This document shows positions 8,923 to 17,449 of a stretch of DNA of 64,000 bases, one piece after another. Origin of the DNA: Arthrobacter ruber (lineage in GTDB: Bacteria > Actinomycetota > Actinomycetes > Actinomycetales > Micrococcaceae). Positions within the stretch are counted from its first letter, which is position 1. Every line of letters starts with the position of its first letter. A program made the position numbers and the translations under genes. The notes beneath the pieces are model-generated. The model worked only from the letters and a program-made list of their open reading frames with translations, was not told where the DNA came from and ran no database searches. Location: positions 1 through 64,000 of the forward strand of contig NZ_PPTH01000018.1 in the NCBI RefSeq assembly GCF_002954225.1. The letters are read 5' to 3'.

Positions 8923-10059
8923 CTAGCCTGCCGCGGCGAGTTCGGGACGCAGTGCCGAGCGCGCCGCATCGATGGTCGCCTGCCCGAGCACGCGCGTGTC
9001 CTGGTACAGCACCACGGTCTGGCCGGGAGCCACACCGCGCATGGGTTCGACCAGCCGCACCAGGAGCTGCTGGACCCCGTCGACGGACTCGACCGAGGCG
9101 CGTGCCGCCACGGGATCGCCGTGGGCCCTCACCTGGGCCATGCAGGCGAACTCCTCGCCGCGTGCCACCTCGGCGATGGGCAGGCCCGCCCAGGACACCT
9201 TGATGCCGCGCATCTCGTCGATCGCGAGCAGGTGCTCGGGTCCCACCACCACCTCGTTCTGCTTGGGGCGGATCTCCAGGACGAAGCGCGGCTTGCCGTC
9301 CGCGGCGGGGGTGCCGAGCTTCAGGCCGCGCCGCTGGCCGACCGTGAAGGCGTTGGCGCCGGGGTGGCTGCCGATCCGCTCGCCGTCGACGTCGAGGATG
9401 GCGCCCTCGGTCATGTCGATGCGCTCCTCGAGCCAGCCGCGGGTGTCGCCGTCGGGGATGAAGCAGATGTCGTGGCTGTCGGGCTTGTTCGCGACCGAGA
9501 GGCCACGCCGCTCGGCCTCGGCGCGGACCTCGGCCTTCGACGGCGTCTCGGCGAGCGGGAACATGGAGTGCCGGAGCTGCTCGTGGGTCAGCACGCCGAG
9601 CACGTAGGACTGGTCCTTCGCCCAGTCGGCAGCACGGTGCAGCTCTGGGTTGCCGTCGGCGTCCTCGACGACCTTCGCGTAGTGGCCCGTGCAGACGGCG
9701 TCGAAACCGAGAGCGAGCGCCTTCTCGAGCAGCGCGGCGAACTTGATGCGCTCGTTGCAGCGCATGCAGGGGTTGGGGGTACGCCCCGCCGCGTACTCGG
9801 CGACGAAGTCGTCCACGACGTCCTCCTTGAACCGCTCGGAGAAGTCCCACACGTAGTAGGGGATCCCGAGGATGTCGCACGCACGCCAGGCGTCGCGGGA
9901 GTCCTCGATGGTGCAGCAGCCGCGGCTGCCGGTCCGCAGCGTCCCGGGCATACGGGACAGGGCCAGATGGACGCCGACGACGTCGTGCCCCGCCTCGACG
10001 GCCCGCGCCGCCGCCACCGCGGAGTCGACGCCGCCGCTCATCGCTGCCAGCACCCTCAT
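8923..10059 (-). CDS. mnmA: tRNA-specific 2-thiouridylase MnmA
   Basis: 378 residues. The PP-loop ATP pyrophosphatase motif SGGVDS is at residues ~8-13. The first catalytic cysteine lies in [12 protein letters not shown] and the second in DSHDICFIP. The enzyme adenylates the wobble uridine of tRNA-Lys/Glu/Gln and installs sulfur at position 2, using persulfide from a cysteine desulfurase. The gene for such a desulfurase overlaps it upstream by 4 bp. Length and motif order are normal for the family. Confidence 0.96.
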   Translation of the reverse strand: MRVLAAMSGGVDSAVAAARAVEAGHDVVGVHLALSRMPGTLRTGSRGCCTIEDSRDAWRACDILGIPYYVWDFSERFKEDVVDDFVAEYAAGRTPNPCMRCNERIKFAALLEKALALGFDAVCTGHYAKVVEDADGNPELHRAADWAKDQSYVLGVLTHEQLRHSMFPLAETPSKAEVRAEAERRGLSVANKPDSHDICFIPDGDTRGWLEERIDMTEGAILDVDGERIGSHPGANAFTVGQRRGLKLGTPAADGKPRFVLEIRPKQNEVVVGPEHLLAIDEMRGIKVSWAGLPIAEVARGEEFACMAQVRAHGDPVAARASVESVDGVQQLLVRLVEPMRGVAPGQTVVLYQDTRVLGQATIDAARSALRPELAAAG

Positions 10060-11279
10060 GAGAAACCCGTTCCTGCCGTCTTGATGGTCGATGCGTGCCC
10101 CGCCATGCCCGCCGTGCGGGCCCGGGAGTAGGCCTCCCCGATGACGCGCACCACGGCGTCAACGTCGTCGGCCGTGGATGTATGCCCCAGGCTGAACCGC
10201 TGGGCGCCGCGGGCCTCGTCCTCCGTGAGGCCCATGGCGAGCAGGACGTGCGAGGGCCGCGGCACGCCGGCGGTGCAGGCGGAGCCGGTGGAGGACTCGA
10301 TCCCCGCGAGGTCGAGGAGGAACAGGAGGGAGTCGCCCTCGCAGCCCGGGAAGGTGAAGTGGACGTTGCCGGGCAGCCGTGCGCCCTCCGGGGCGGGGTG
10401 TGCGACCCCGCGCAGCACCGCGTCCGGCACCTCGCGGAGGATTCCCTCGATGAGGCGGTCCCGGAGACCGGCGATCCGGGGTCCCTCGGCGCCGAGGCGG
10501 GCGACGGCGTCGTCGGCCGCCGCGGCGAAGGCCGCGATCCCCGCGCCGTCGAGGGTGCCCGAGCGGATGTCGCGCTCCTGCCCGCCGCCGTGCTGCACGG
10601 GGGTGAGTGTGACGGCGCGGCCCACGAGGAGGGCGCCGACGCCCACGGGACCGCCGATCTTGTGGGCGCTGATCGCCATGGTCGCGAGCCCGGAATCCCG
10701 GAAGGACACCGGGAGGGAGCCGAAGGCCTGCACGGCGTCGCTGTGGACGGGCACGCCGTAGCGGGCGGCCTCCTCCACCACGGCGCGTACCGGCTGCACC
10801 GTCCCCACCTCGTTGTTGGCCCACATGACGGTCACGAGCGCGATGCGCTCCGGTGCGTCGGCGATCGCGGCCCGCAGCGCGTCGAGGGACACGACGCCGG
10901 ACGCGTCCACGGGCAGCCAGAGGACCTCGGCGCCCTCGTGCCGCTCGAGCCACTCCACGGTGTCCTGCACCGCGTGGTGCTCCACGGAGCTGCAGAGGAT
11001 CCGCGTGCGGGCCGGATCCTCGGCCCGGCGCGCCCAGTACAGGCCCTTGACGGCCAGGTTGTCCGCCTCGGTGCCGCCCGAGGTGAAGACGACCTCCGAG
11101 GCGTGCGCCCCTGCGGCCGCGGCGATCGTCTCCCGGGCCTCCTCGACGGACCTCCTGGCACGACGGCCCGAGCCGTGGAGGGAGGACGGATTCCCGCTCC
11201 GGCTGAGTTCGCGGGTGAGTGCGGCGAGCGCAGGCGCCGAGATCGGCGTGGTCGCCGCGTGATCGACATACACGGGCAT
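10056..11279 (-). CDS. Cysteine desulfurase (NifS/IscS family), likely sulfur donor for MnmA
   Basis: 407 residues. PLP-dependent class V aminotransferase: HAATTPIS at the N-terminus, TSGGTEADN for cofactor phosphate binding, the Schiff-base lysine in ISAHKIGG, and the catalytic loop cysteine in STGSACTAG. It releases sulfur from cysteine as an enzyme persulfide. The ATGA overlap with mnmA argues that it feeds tRNA thiolation, though supply to iron-sulfur assembly cannot be excluded. A TAGAAT hexamer ends 6 nt before the ATG, so the operon transcript may be leaderless. Confidence 0.94.
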   Translation of the reverse strand: MPVYVDHAATTPISAPALAALTRELSRSGNPSSLHGSGRRARRSVEEARETIAAAAGAHASEVVFTSGGTEADNLAVKGLYWARRAEDPARTRILCSSVEHHAVQDTVEWLERHEGAEVLWLPVDASGVVSLDALRAAIADAPERIALVTVMWANNEVGTVQPVRAVVEEAARYGVPVHSDAVQAFGSLPVSFRDSGLATMAISAHKIGGPVGVGALLVGRAVTLTPVQHGGGQERDIRSGTLDGAGIAAFAAAADDAVARLGAEGPRIAGLRDRLIEGILREVPDAVLRGVAHPAPEGARLPGNVHFTFPGCEGDSLLFLLDLAGIESSTGSACTAGVPRPSHVLLAMGLTEDEARGAQRFSLGHTSTADDVDAVVRVIGEAYSRARTAGMAGHASTIKTAGTGFS

Positions 11280-11315
11280 CCCTCGATTCTACGGGCGCCA
11301 CGCCGCAGGGCCGAA
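11280..11315 (-). promoter_or_regulatory. Promoter of the cysteine desulfurase-mnmA operon (leaderless)
   Basis: On the minus strand, TAGAAT (11291-11286) lies 6 nt before the ATG at 11279, and TTCGGC (11315-11310) lies 18 nt further upstream. Transcription would begin at about the first base of the start codon. Inference from sequence only. Confidence 0.5.
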
Positions 11316-11370
11316 CTTGCACTGCGCATCCCGAAGCTCCCCACCAGGCAGCACGTCCGGCTTTCAGTGG

Positions 11371-11382
11371 TACAAAGACAGG
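11371..11382 (+). promoter_or_regulatory. Candidate -10 for the folP2-like gene (leaderless)
   Basis: TACAAA at 11371-11376 ends 6 nt before GTG 11383. The last base does not match TANNNT and no good -35 is seen, so this is weaker than the other leaderless candidates. Confidence 0.3.
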
Positions 11383-12327
11383 GTGGACAGTCAGGCAGCG
11401 GCTCCTTCCTCCTCCGGCACCTTCCTGCCGGCTCTCCGGCACGCGGTGCACACGTTCGGCACGCGCACCCTGGACTTCGACCGGCAGGTGGCCCTCATGG
11501 CGGTCGTCAACCGGACGCCGGACTCCTTCTACGACGGCGGGGCCACCTTCGCCCTCCAGGCCGCCGTCGACGCCTCGCTGAAGGCCGTCGAGGACGGCGC
11601 CGACTGGGTGGACATCGGTGGCGCCCCTTTCTCCCCCGGCGAGCCCATCCCGGCGTCGCAGGAAGCGGACCGCATCGTGCCCGTCATCCACGCCGTACGC
11701 GCGGCGTCCGACGTCATCATCTCCGCCGACACGTTCCTCCCGGAGGTGGCCCGCCAGGCGCTGGCCGCCGGGGCCAACGTGGTCAACGACACCACGGGGC
11801 TGCGGGACCCGGACATGGCAGCCGTCGTGGCCGACGCCGGGGCGCACCTCGTCATCACGCACAGCCTCGCCGCGCCCCGGACCGTGTACCCGCGGCCCAC
11901 CTACGACGACGTCGCCGCCGAGGTCGCCGACTTCCTGCTGCGCAGGGTCGACGACGCCGTGCGGCTGGGCATCCCGGAGGACCGCATCCTCCTCGACCCC
12001 GGACACGACCTCAACAAGAACACGCTGCACTCCCTGGAGATCACGCGCCGGTTCTCCGAGATCGCCGGCCTCGGCTTCCCCACCCTCGCCGCGGTGTCCA
12101 ACAAGGACTTCATCGGGGAGACCCTGGACCGCCCGAAGCGCGAACGCGTGGAGGGTTCGCTCGCGGCCGCCGTCATCTGCATCCTCGGCGGTGCCCGCGT
12201 GGTCCGCATGCACAACGTCCAGGCCTCCCGGGCCGCCATCGACATCACCGAGGCGGTGCTGGGATGGCGCGAGCCCGCCTACCTCCGGCACAACATGGGC
12301 GACGTCAACGAGCCGGTGGCACCGTGA
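11383..12327 (+). CDS. Dihydropteroate-synthase homologue of the FolP2 type
   Basis: About 314 residues from GTG 11383. The TIM-barrel DHPS framework is clear: MAVVNRTPDSFYDGGATF, ISADTF, NDTTGLRDPDM, LDPGHDLNKNTLHSL and VSNKDFIGETL. These match the mycobacterial FolP2 paralogue better than true FolP. In true DHPS the second loop reads approximately GGESTRPG; here it is GGAPFSPGEP, so the conserved Ser/Thr-Arg is missing. FolP2 proteins are reported to lack or have weak DHPS activity, so folate synthesis should not be assumed. The GTGA overlap couples it to the next gene, a RibD-type reductase. Confidence 0.85.
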   Translation: MDSQAAAPSSSGTFLPALRHAVHTFGTRTLDFDRQVALMAVVNRTPDSFYDGGATFALQAAVDASLKAVEDGADWVDIGGAPFSPGEPIPASQEADRIVPVIHAVRAASDVIISADTFLPEVARQALAAGANVVNDTTGLRDPDMAAVVADAGAHLVITHSLAAPRTVYPRPTYDDVAAEVADFLLRRVDDAVRLGIPEDRILLDPGHDLNKNTLHSLEITRRFSEIAGLGFPTLAAVSNKDFIGETLDRPKRERVEGSLAAAVICILGGARVVRMHNVQASRAAIDITEAVLGWREPAYLRHNMGDVNEPVAP

Positions 12328-13067
12328 TCAGCTCGCTCGTCCCCGCGTCCCCCGAGGCGCTCGACGACGCCGCGCTGCACCGCCTCTACGCCTACCCCGC
12401 CGTGGACCGGCCCTACGTCCGCTTCAACTTCATCGCCGCCGCCGACGGCGCCGCGACGAGCGGCGGCCTCTCCGCCGGGCTGGGGAACGACGGCGACAAG
12501 CGCATCTTCACGGTCCTGCGACGCCTTGCCGACGTGGTGCTGGTGGGGGCGGGCACCGTCCGCACCGAGGGCTATGCGGGCAGCCTCGTGGACGACGACG
12601 CCCGGTCCTGGCGCGCGGAGCACGGTCTCGCACCCCACCCGGCCGTCGCCGTCATCTCGGGCAGCCTCGACCTCGACCCGTCCGGCGGGTTCTTCAGCAG
12701 CGCCCCGGTCCGGCCGCTCGTCCTCACCAGCGCGGGCGCGCCGGCCGCGAGGCGCGCGGCGCTCGCCCGGGTGGCCGACGTCGTCGACTGCGGCATGGAC
12801 ACCGCGGAACCGTCCGCCGTCCTGGCGGAGCTCGGCCGCCGGGGGCTGCTGAGAGTCCTGTGCGAGGGCGGTCCGGCCGTGCTCGGCGGCTTCACCCGCG
12901 CCGACGCCGTGGACGAACTGTGCCTGTCGATCAGTCCCTTGCTCGCCGGCGGTGACGGACCCCGGATCGCGGTGGGTGACAGCCCGGAGGGCGCCGTCGC
13001 CCTGACGCTCGCGTCCCTGCTCCTGGAGGACTCGGCGCTCTACACGCTGTACCGTCGCGCATCCTGA
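12324..13067 (+). CDS. Pyrimidine reductase family protein (RibD C-terminal/DHFR-like)
   Basis: 247 residues; GTG start overlapping the previous stop. It has the Rossmann-like fold of RibD-type reductases: YVRFNFIAAADGAAT, then DVVLVGAGTVRTEGY for NADPH and substrate, and LLRVLCEGGPAVLGG near the C-terminus. Stand-alone members are common in actinobacteria and often annotated as dihydrofolate reductase, but the CEGGP motif points to the riboflavin-type pyrimidine reductase group. Its true substrate is unknown. Coupling to a FolP2-like gene suggests a shared pterin-like or pyrimidine-like substrate. Confidence 0.82.
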   Translation: MISSLVPASPEALDDAALHRLYAYPAVDRPYVRFNFIAAADGAATSGGLSAGLGNDGDKRIFTVLRRLADVVLVGAGTVRTEGYAGSLVDDDARSWRAEHGLAPHPAVAVISGSLDLDPSGGFFSSAPVRPLVLTSAGAPAARRAALARVADVVDCGMDTAEPSAVLAELGRRGLLRVLCEGGPAVLGGFTRADAVDELCLSISPLLAGGDGPRIAVGDSPEGAVALTLASLLLEDSALYTLYRRAS

Positions 13068-13122
13068 GCGGTCCTTCGGAGCCGTCCCCCGAGTGGACTC
13101 CTGCCCTACCGCGGTTCCAGCG

Positions 13123-13140
13123 GCCCGGCGCGGACCGGGC
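13123..13140 (+). terminator. Possible hairpin terminator after the reductase gene
   Basis: GCCCGG (13123-13128) and CCGGGC (13135-13140) form a 6-bp stem with a 6-nt loop, 55 nt after the stop. There is no U-run. Confidence 0.3.
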
Positions 13141-13215
13141 GAACTTCCCCGGTGCGTCCTCCGTTGTACCTGTGCCCGATCACCGGGACCAGACGCACGC
13201 ACCGTACCGACCGCT

Positions 13216-13245
13216 TTGGCCCGGTGCTGCGTGTGCCTCTAGTCT
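13216..13245 (+). promoter_or_regulatory. Candidate promoter of the J-domain gene
   Basis: TTGGCC (13216-13221), an 18-nt spacer and TAGTCT (13240-13245) resemble a SigA-type promoter. Transcription would start ~60 nt before the ATG at 13314, leaving a leader with AAAGG ahead of the start. Confidence 0.4.
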
Positions 13246-13313
13246 CGGGTGGTATCAGGGCCAGGGGAACCGGTCCCTGCCCCGAGACCAGACGTCCACG
13301 AAAGGCCCGATCG

Positions 13314-14276
13314 ATGCCAGAGGCAGCACGGAAGTCGTACTACGACGTCCTGGGCGTGCGCCCGGGAGCCGGTGCCAAGGACATCAAGAGCGCCTACCGC
13401 AGGGCAGCCCGGGCGGCGCACCCCGATCTCGGCGGGACCGCGGCCGATTTCCATGACGTCGCCGTCGCCTACGAGACCCTGAGCGATCCGCAGCGCCGCG
13501 AACGCTACGACGCCGAGACCGGACGGGGACGGCCGGCACCCGCCGGCGTCCCGGACCGTGCGACAGCGCGCCGGGACGGGACGCCGGGACCGACGGCGCC
13601 GACGCGCACGCGGGTCGAGGACGAGGACGCGGCCCGGTCCGCCCCGGACTACCTGCCCCCGTTCTCACCCTCCGCTCCGCCCGCCGTCCCCCTGATCGCC
13701 GCCGGCAGGCAGCTGCACGGTGCAGCCCGTCAGCCGGGGATGTTCGCGAGGCTGTCGACCGGCGTCCGCGCCCGGGTCGACGGCGAGCTGCGCACCTCGG
13801 CCCTGCTCGACCGGGCGCTGCTGCCCACCTACCCCGCAGCACGCCTGGTCAACGGCGTGGAGTTCGCGGACCGCGAGAAGACGACGGCGGGGCACGTCCT
13901 GCTCGCCGGCTACCGGATGGCGGTCATCGACTCCTTCACGGCCTCTCCGGGCAACTTCTCCTGGGACGGGCGTGTACTGCGCCATCAGGGACGGCCCGTC
14001 GAGCTGCAGCTGCCCCGGACCCTGCGGGCGGTCCAGGAGCTGTTCCCGGACTGCAACGTCGCCGGCTGGGTCGTGATCCACGGAGCACCGGACAACCCCT
14101 TCGCGCCCGTCATCGACGTCCCACCGGGCTTCGACCGCGCGTCCCCCGCCGTCGTGCAGGTGGTCAATGCGGGCACCGCCGTCCGCACCATCCGCTCCTT
14201 CCTGGCCTCCGGCCCCAGCCCGAACGTGGTGCAGCTGCCGGCGCTCGCGCGCTTGCTGTCCGCAGCCGGAAGCTAG
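13314..14276 (+). CDS. J-domain protein with a C-terminal NERD-like domain of unknown function
   Basis: 320 residues. Residues 5-70 form a J domain with helix II RRAARAA, the HPD motif (HPDLGG) and the closing YETLSDPQRRERYD. This should stimulate a DnaK-type chaperone. There is no G/F region and there are no zinc fingers, so it is not DnaJ itself. After a Pro-rich linker (~75-130) comes a globular domain with TAGHVLLAGYRMAVIDSF and GNFSWDG, a layout reminiscent of nuclease-related NERD domains. The usual IDSK lysine is Phe here. That comparison is my inference. Start chosen at the ATG before the J domain. The stop codon overlaps the -10 of the next gene. Confidence 0.8.
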   Translation: MPEAARKSYYDVLGVRPGAGAKDIKSAYRRAARAAHPDLGGTAADFHDVAVAYETLSDPQRRERYDAETGRGRPAPAGVPDRATARRDGTPGPTAPTRTRVEDEDAARSAPDYLPPFSPSAPPAVPLIAAGRQLHGAARQPGMFARLSTGVRARVDGELRTSALLDRALLPTYPAARLVNGVEFADREKTTAGHVLLAGYRMAVIDSFTASPGNFSWDGRVLRHQGRPVELQLPRTLRAVQELFPDCNVAGWVVIHGAPDNPFAPVIDVPPGFDRASPAVVQVVNAGTAVRTIRSFLASGPSPNVVQLPALARLLSAAGS

Positions 14277-14285
14277 GATGAAACG
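14274..14285 (+). promoter_or_regulatory. -10 element for leaderless trmL
   Basis: TAGGAT at 14274-14279 (its TAG is also the stop codon of the J-domain gene) ends 6 nt before GTG 14286. A possible TTGCTG -35 at 14253-14258 has a short 15-nt spacer. Confidence 0.45.
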
Positions 14286-14753
14286 GTGTTCCGCATCCTC
14301 TTCCACACGCCCGAGATCCCGGGCAACACCGGCGCCGCCATCCGCCTGGCGGCCGTGGCCGGCGCCGAACTGCACCTCGTGGAACCACTCGGGTTCAGCC
14401 TGGAGGACTCGAAGCTCAGACGGGCGGGGCTGGACTACCACGACCTCACGGTGCTGCACGTCCACGCGAGCCTCGAGGACGCCTGGGCCGCCCTGCGGCC
14501 CCGTCGGGTCTTCGCCTACACCTCCGACGGTGACGTCTCCTACACGGACATCGCCTACGAACCGACGGACATCCTGATGTTCGGCCGGGAGTCCGACGGC
14601 CTCCCGGCCGAGGTCAAGCACGACCCCCGGGTGACCTCGCGCGTCCGCGTCCCCATGCTCGCCTCGCGCCGCTCGCTCAACCTCGCCAACACCGCGTCCA
14701 TCGTCCTCTACGAAGCCTGGCGCCAGCAGGGCTTCGCGGGCGCCCAGCGATGA
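14286..14753 (+). CDS. trmL: tRNA (cytidine/uridine-2'-O)-methyltransferase TrmL
   Basis: 155 residues, a normal length for this minimal SPOUT enzyme. It begins FRILFHTPEIPGNTGAAIRL, the family signature, and has LMFGRESDGLP and the C-terminal knot motif RRSLNLANTASIVLYE that binds S-adenosylmethionine. It methylates the ribose of the wobble base in tRNA-Leu isoacceptors. Start is GTG 14286, supported by a -10 hexamer placed for leaderless transcription. Confidence 0.95.
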   Translation: MFRILFHTPEIPGNTGAAIRLAAVAGAELHLVEPLGFSLEDSKLRRAGLDYHDLTVLHVHASLEDAWAALRPRRVFAYTSDGDVSYTDIAYEPTDILMFGRESDGLPAEVKHDPRVTSRVRVPMLASRRSLNLANTASIVLYEAWRQQGFAGAQR

Positions 14754-14773
14754 CCCACGCCTAGGAGTCCCCC

Positions 14774-15583
14774 ATGCCCGCTCGCCATGCCGCAACACTG
14801 CCCGACGGCGGAGCGGAGGACTACGACCGCCTCGCACCGGCCGTCTGGAACCCGGTGAGCAACGCCGTCGTCGCCGCCGCCGACGTGCTGGTGGGCGAGC
14901 GCGTGCTCGACGTCTTCGCGGGCACCGGCGCGGGAACCATCCCCGCGGCACAGCTGACGGGCCCGGACGGCCACGTGGACGCCGTCGACCGCTCGTCGGC
15001 GATGCTGGACCTCGCGGAGGCGAAGGCGGAGGCGCTCGGACTCGGCAACGTGGCGTTCCACCGGGCGGATCCCGCCGCCTGGACCGACACCCCGTACGAC
15101 GCCGTCGTCAGCTGCTACGGCGTCTTCCTCCTCGACGACATGGACGCGGGCATGGACAGGATCGTCCGCCTGCTGCGCCCGGGCGGGCGCGTGGCCCTGA
15201 GCGCCTGGGACGACGGCGCCCTGGAACCCTTCGGCGAGATCCTCCTCGAGACGCTCCGGACCTCGGGAGGCGGCCTCGCATCGACCGGACACCCGGCGGC
15301 ACCGGTCTTCGTGGAGAACTGCCGGCGGCTCGCCTCCCCGGACCGGCTGACCGAGTGGTTGCGCGCACGGGGGCTCACCGACGTCTCCGTCGAGGAGTTC
15401 GGACTGACCGTCCCGCTGGATCCGGATCTCGCCTGGTCGCTCGCGCTCGGCAGCGGGTATCGCGGGCTGCTGCCGGACGAACCGGATGCCCTGCAGGACA
15501 TCCGCGGGGCGTTCGTCGAGCGCCTCGGCGGCACGCTGGTCCTCAACGCCGACTCGCTGATCGCCGTCGGCTCGTCGCGCTGA
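14774..15583 (+). CDS. Class I SAM-dependent methyltransferase
   Basis: 269 residues with an AGGAG sequence ~8 nt before the ATG. Motif I VLDVFAGTGAGT (residues ~44-55), the acidic ribose-binding turn VDAVDRSSAMLDLA, and the post-I region LLRPGGRVALSAWDDG define a UbiE/methyltransferase-11-type fold. The acceptor is not identifiable. A GC-rich hairpin follows the stop. Nothing in its neighbours (trmL, sigK) specifies a substrate. Confidence 0.85.
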   Translation: MPARHAATLPDGGAEDYDRLAPAVWNPVSNAVVAAADVLVGERVLDVFAGTGAGTIPAAQLTGPDGHVDAVDRSSAMLDLAEAKAEALGLGNVAFHRADPAAWTDTPYDAVVSCYGVFLLDDMDAGMDRIVRLLRPGGRVALSAWDDGALEPFGEILLETLRTSGGGLASTGHPAAPVFVENCRRLASPDRLTEWLRARGLTDVSVEEFGLTVPLDPDLAWSLALGSGYRGLLPDEPDALQDIRGAFVERLGGTLVLNADSLIAVGSSR

Positions 15584-15591
15584 CGGAGGCC

Positions 15592-15607
15592 GGCCCCTGT
15601 CGGGGCC
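15592..15607 (+). terminator. Hairpin after the methyltransferase gene
   Basis: GGCCCC (15592-15597), TGTC loop and GGGGCC (15602-15607) form a compact 6-bp GC stem beginning 9 nt after the stop. No U-run follows. Confidence 0.4.
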
Positions 15608-15735
15608 ATCCGCGGACCCTGCAGCACCGAAGAGTAGATGTCAGCGGAAAACCGGATATCGGGGGGGGTGCAGCGCAATGGTGCTTCTGCAGCACGGACG
15701 TCAGCGTCCCCCGCGGCACGGCGCGTCACAGCGTG

Positions 15736-15773
15736 TTCGGCCTTCGGCGGGCAGCGCCCTATGCTGGAGCCCT
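15736..15773 (+). promoter_or_regulatory. Candidate sigK promoter
   Basis: TTCGGC (15736-15741), an 18-nt spacer and TATGCT (15760-15765) precede ATG 15774 by 8 nt, so the mRNA would have almost no leader. Whether SigK itself uses this promoter cannot be told. Confidence 0.45.
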
Positions 15774-16391
15774 ATGGAAACGCCACGAGTTAGCCGGGTC
15801 AGCCCGATCGCTCCCGCAGCAGACGAGGCGGCCGTCGATCAGGACACAGGTGCCACCCTGACCGACCTGCTGCTGAGGATCGCGGAACAGGACCGTACGG
15901 CGTTCGCCCACTTCTACGAGCAGACGTCCAGGCGCGTCTACGGGCTCGCCCGACGCGTACTGATCGACCCCGACCTGAGCGAGGACGCCACACAGGAGGT
16001 CTACCTCCAGGTGTGGAACACCGCCGAACGGTTCAACCCGGCGCTGGGCAGCCCGATGGCGTGGCTCATGACGCTGGCCCACCGCCGCGCGGTGGACAAG
16101 GTGCGCTCCGAACAGAGCGCCACCGACCGCGAGGCCCGGTACGGCGCCGCCACGCAGACGATCGACCACGACGACGTCGTGGACACCGTCACCCAGCGCC
16201 TCGAGGCGGAGAGCGTGGTCCGATGCCTGGACACGCTCACCGAGACGCAGCAGGAATCGGTGAGGCTGGCCTACTACGGCGGCCTGACCTACCGCGAGGT
16301 GGCCGAGAAGCTCGGCGTCGCGGTGCCGACGATCAAATCGAGGATCCGCGACGGGCTGATCCGGCTCAAGACATGTTTGGGGGTGACCTGA
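15774..16391 (+). CDS. sigK: ECF RNA polymerase sigma factor SigK
   Basis: 205 residues from ATG 15774, chosen over upstream in-frame codons because of the -10 at 15760. Region 2 contains VYGLARRVLIDPDLSEDATQ and EVYLQVWNTA; region 4 has LTYREVAEKLGVAVPTIKS, a helix-turn-helix for the -35. It matches the SigK group of ECF sigma factors in having RskA encoded immediately downstream (1-nt gap). SigK is held inactive by RskA at the membrane and released by regulated proteolysis. Confidence 0.92.
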   Translation: METPRVSRVSPIAPAADEAAVDQDTGATLTDLLLRIAEQDRTAFAHFYEQTSRRVYGLARRVLIDPDLSEDATQEVYLQVWNTAERFNPALGSPMAWLMTLAHRRAVDKVRSEQSATDREARYGAATQTIDHDDVVDTVTQRLEAESVVRCLDTLTETQQESVRLAYYGGLTYREVAEKLGVAVPTIKSRIRDGLIRLKTCLGVT

Positions 16392-16392
16392 G

Positions 16393-17277
16393 ATGCAGGA
16401 CAAGGATATGAACAGACGATTCGCAGACGACCTCTCCACGGACCTGGCACGAGGTCACGTCCTCGAGTGGGCGGAGCTCTACGCCCTCGACGCCATCAGT
16501 GCAGAGGAGCGCCGGCAACTCGACGGGTACCTCGAGGACGCCGAGCCGGCGGTCGGGGCCACGTTCGCCGACCGTGTCCGCACGTGCCGCGAGACCGTGA
16601 CAGCCTCCTACGCGACGGTCCAGGCCAAGCCTCCGGCCGACCTCCTCGAGCGCATCATGGCCCGGCTGCCGGAGGCGGAGGCCCCCTCCGGTGCATCCGT
16701 CCGGACGCTGCCGGTCGTGGCCGGGACGGACTCCCCCGCGGACGTGCGGACCGGCGGCGCCGCTGATGCCGCTGCAGACCCGTCCGGGCAGGACGAACTC
16801 GCCCAGCGACGGTCCGCACGGACCTCGATGTCGTCGCGGGCGTCCCGCTGGGTCGTCGCCGCGGCTGCGGCGGTCGTGATCGCCGTCGGCGGCGTGACCA
16901 TCGCGCAGAACCTGCAGCAGTCGACGGTCCAGCAGCAGGTGCTCCAGGCGTCCGACGTGCGGACGGAGCAGCTCTCCCTCGAAGCGGGTGGGACGGCGGA
17001 TCTTGCGGTCTCCGGGGAGGAGGACGCCGCCGTCGTCACGCTCAGCGGCGTGCCCGCACCGGCGGAGGGCTTCGTCTACCAGATGTGGCGGATCCCGGCC
17101 GACGGAGCGGCGCCGGTGTCCGAGGGCACCATGTCCGGCGAGGACGTGGCGGGGACCAAGGTCACCGAGCTTCCGGGCATCAGCGGCTTCAGCGCGATCG
17201 CCATCACGGTCGAGCCCGAGGGCGGTTCGGCCACGCCGACCCTGCCGATCGTCGCCCAGATCCCGCTGGGAGCCTGA
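16393..17277 (+). CDS. rskA: Anti-sigma-K factor RskA
   Basis: 294 residues (or 289 from the second Met). The cytoplasmic N-terminus has the sigma-binding segment HVLEWAELYALDAISAEERR. Residues ~100-150 are low complexity, a single membrane helix (WVVAAAAAVVIAVGGVTIA) spans ~153-171, and the extracytoplasmic RskA domain includes EGFVYQMWRIPADG and GFSAIAITVEPEGG. It lacks a zinc-binding HxxxCxxC motif, as expected for RskA. It should sequester SigK until its extracytoplasmic domain is cleaved. Confidence 0.93.
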   Translation: MQDKDMNRRFADDLSTDLARGHVLEWAELYALDAISAEERRQLDGYLEDAEPAVGATFADRVRTCRETVTASYATVQAKPPADLLERIMARLPEAEAPSGASVRTLPVVAGTDSPADVRTGGAADAAADPSGQDELAQRRSARTSMSSRASRWVVAAAAAVVIAVGGVTIAQNLQQSTVQQQVLQASDVRTEQLSLEAGGTADLAVSGEEDAAVVTLSGVPAPAEGFVYQMWRIPADGAAPVSEGTMSGEDVAGTKVTELPGISGFSAIAITVEPEGGSATPTLPIVAQIPLGA

Positions 17278-17351
17278 CCGGGTCGGGCATCACCGGCTCC
17301 GTCCTGGTCGCGTCCGGCGTGACCTGACGACACCCGCTCCGTCGTACCTCC

Positions 17352-17369
17352 CCGGCCCTTTTCGGCCGG
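17352..17369. terminator. Small hairpin with T-run between rskA and the PIG-L gene
   Basis: CCGGCC (17352-17357) and GGCCGG (17364-17369) flank a CTTTTC loop. It is one of two hairpins in the convergent gap. Confidence 0.35.
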
Positions 17370-17378
17370 ATCCGCCAG

Positions 17379-17413
17379 ACCTCCGGCTCCGTCGTACCGA
17401 CGGCGCCGGAGGT
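17379..17413. terminator. Bidirectional hairpin between rskA and the PIG-L gene
   Basis: ACCTCCGGC-T-CCGTCG (17379-17394) pairs with CGACGG-C-GCCGGAGGT (17398-17413), with one internal mismatch and a 3-nt tip: a 15-bp stem between two convergent genes. It probably ends both transcripts. Confidence 0.6.
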
Positions 17414-17449
17414 GCTTCCGGGACCTTTCATCGGCCGTTCCGGGGCGGG

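Noticed and set aside
10159-12291. 710-residue minus-strand open frame over the cysteine desulfurase and folP2-like genes
   Set aside because: Overlaps two clear genes on opposite strands; the sequence is Arg/Gly-rich shadow translation.
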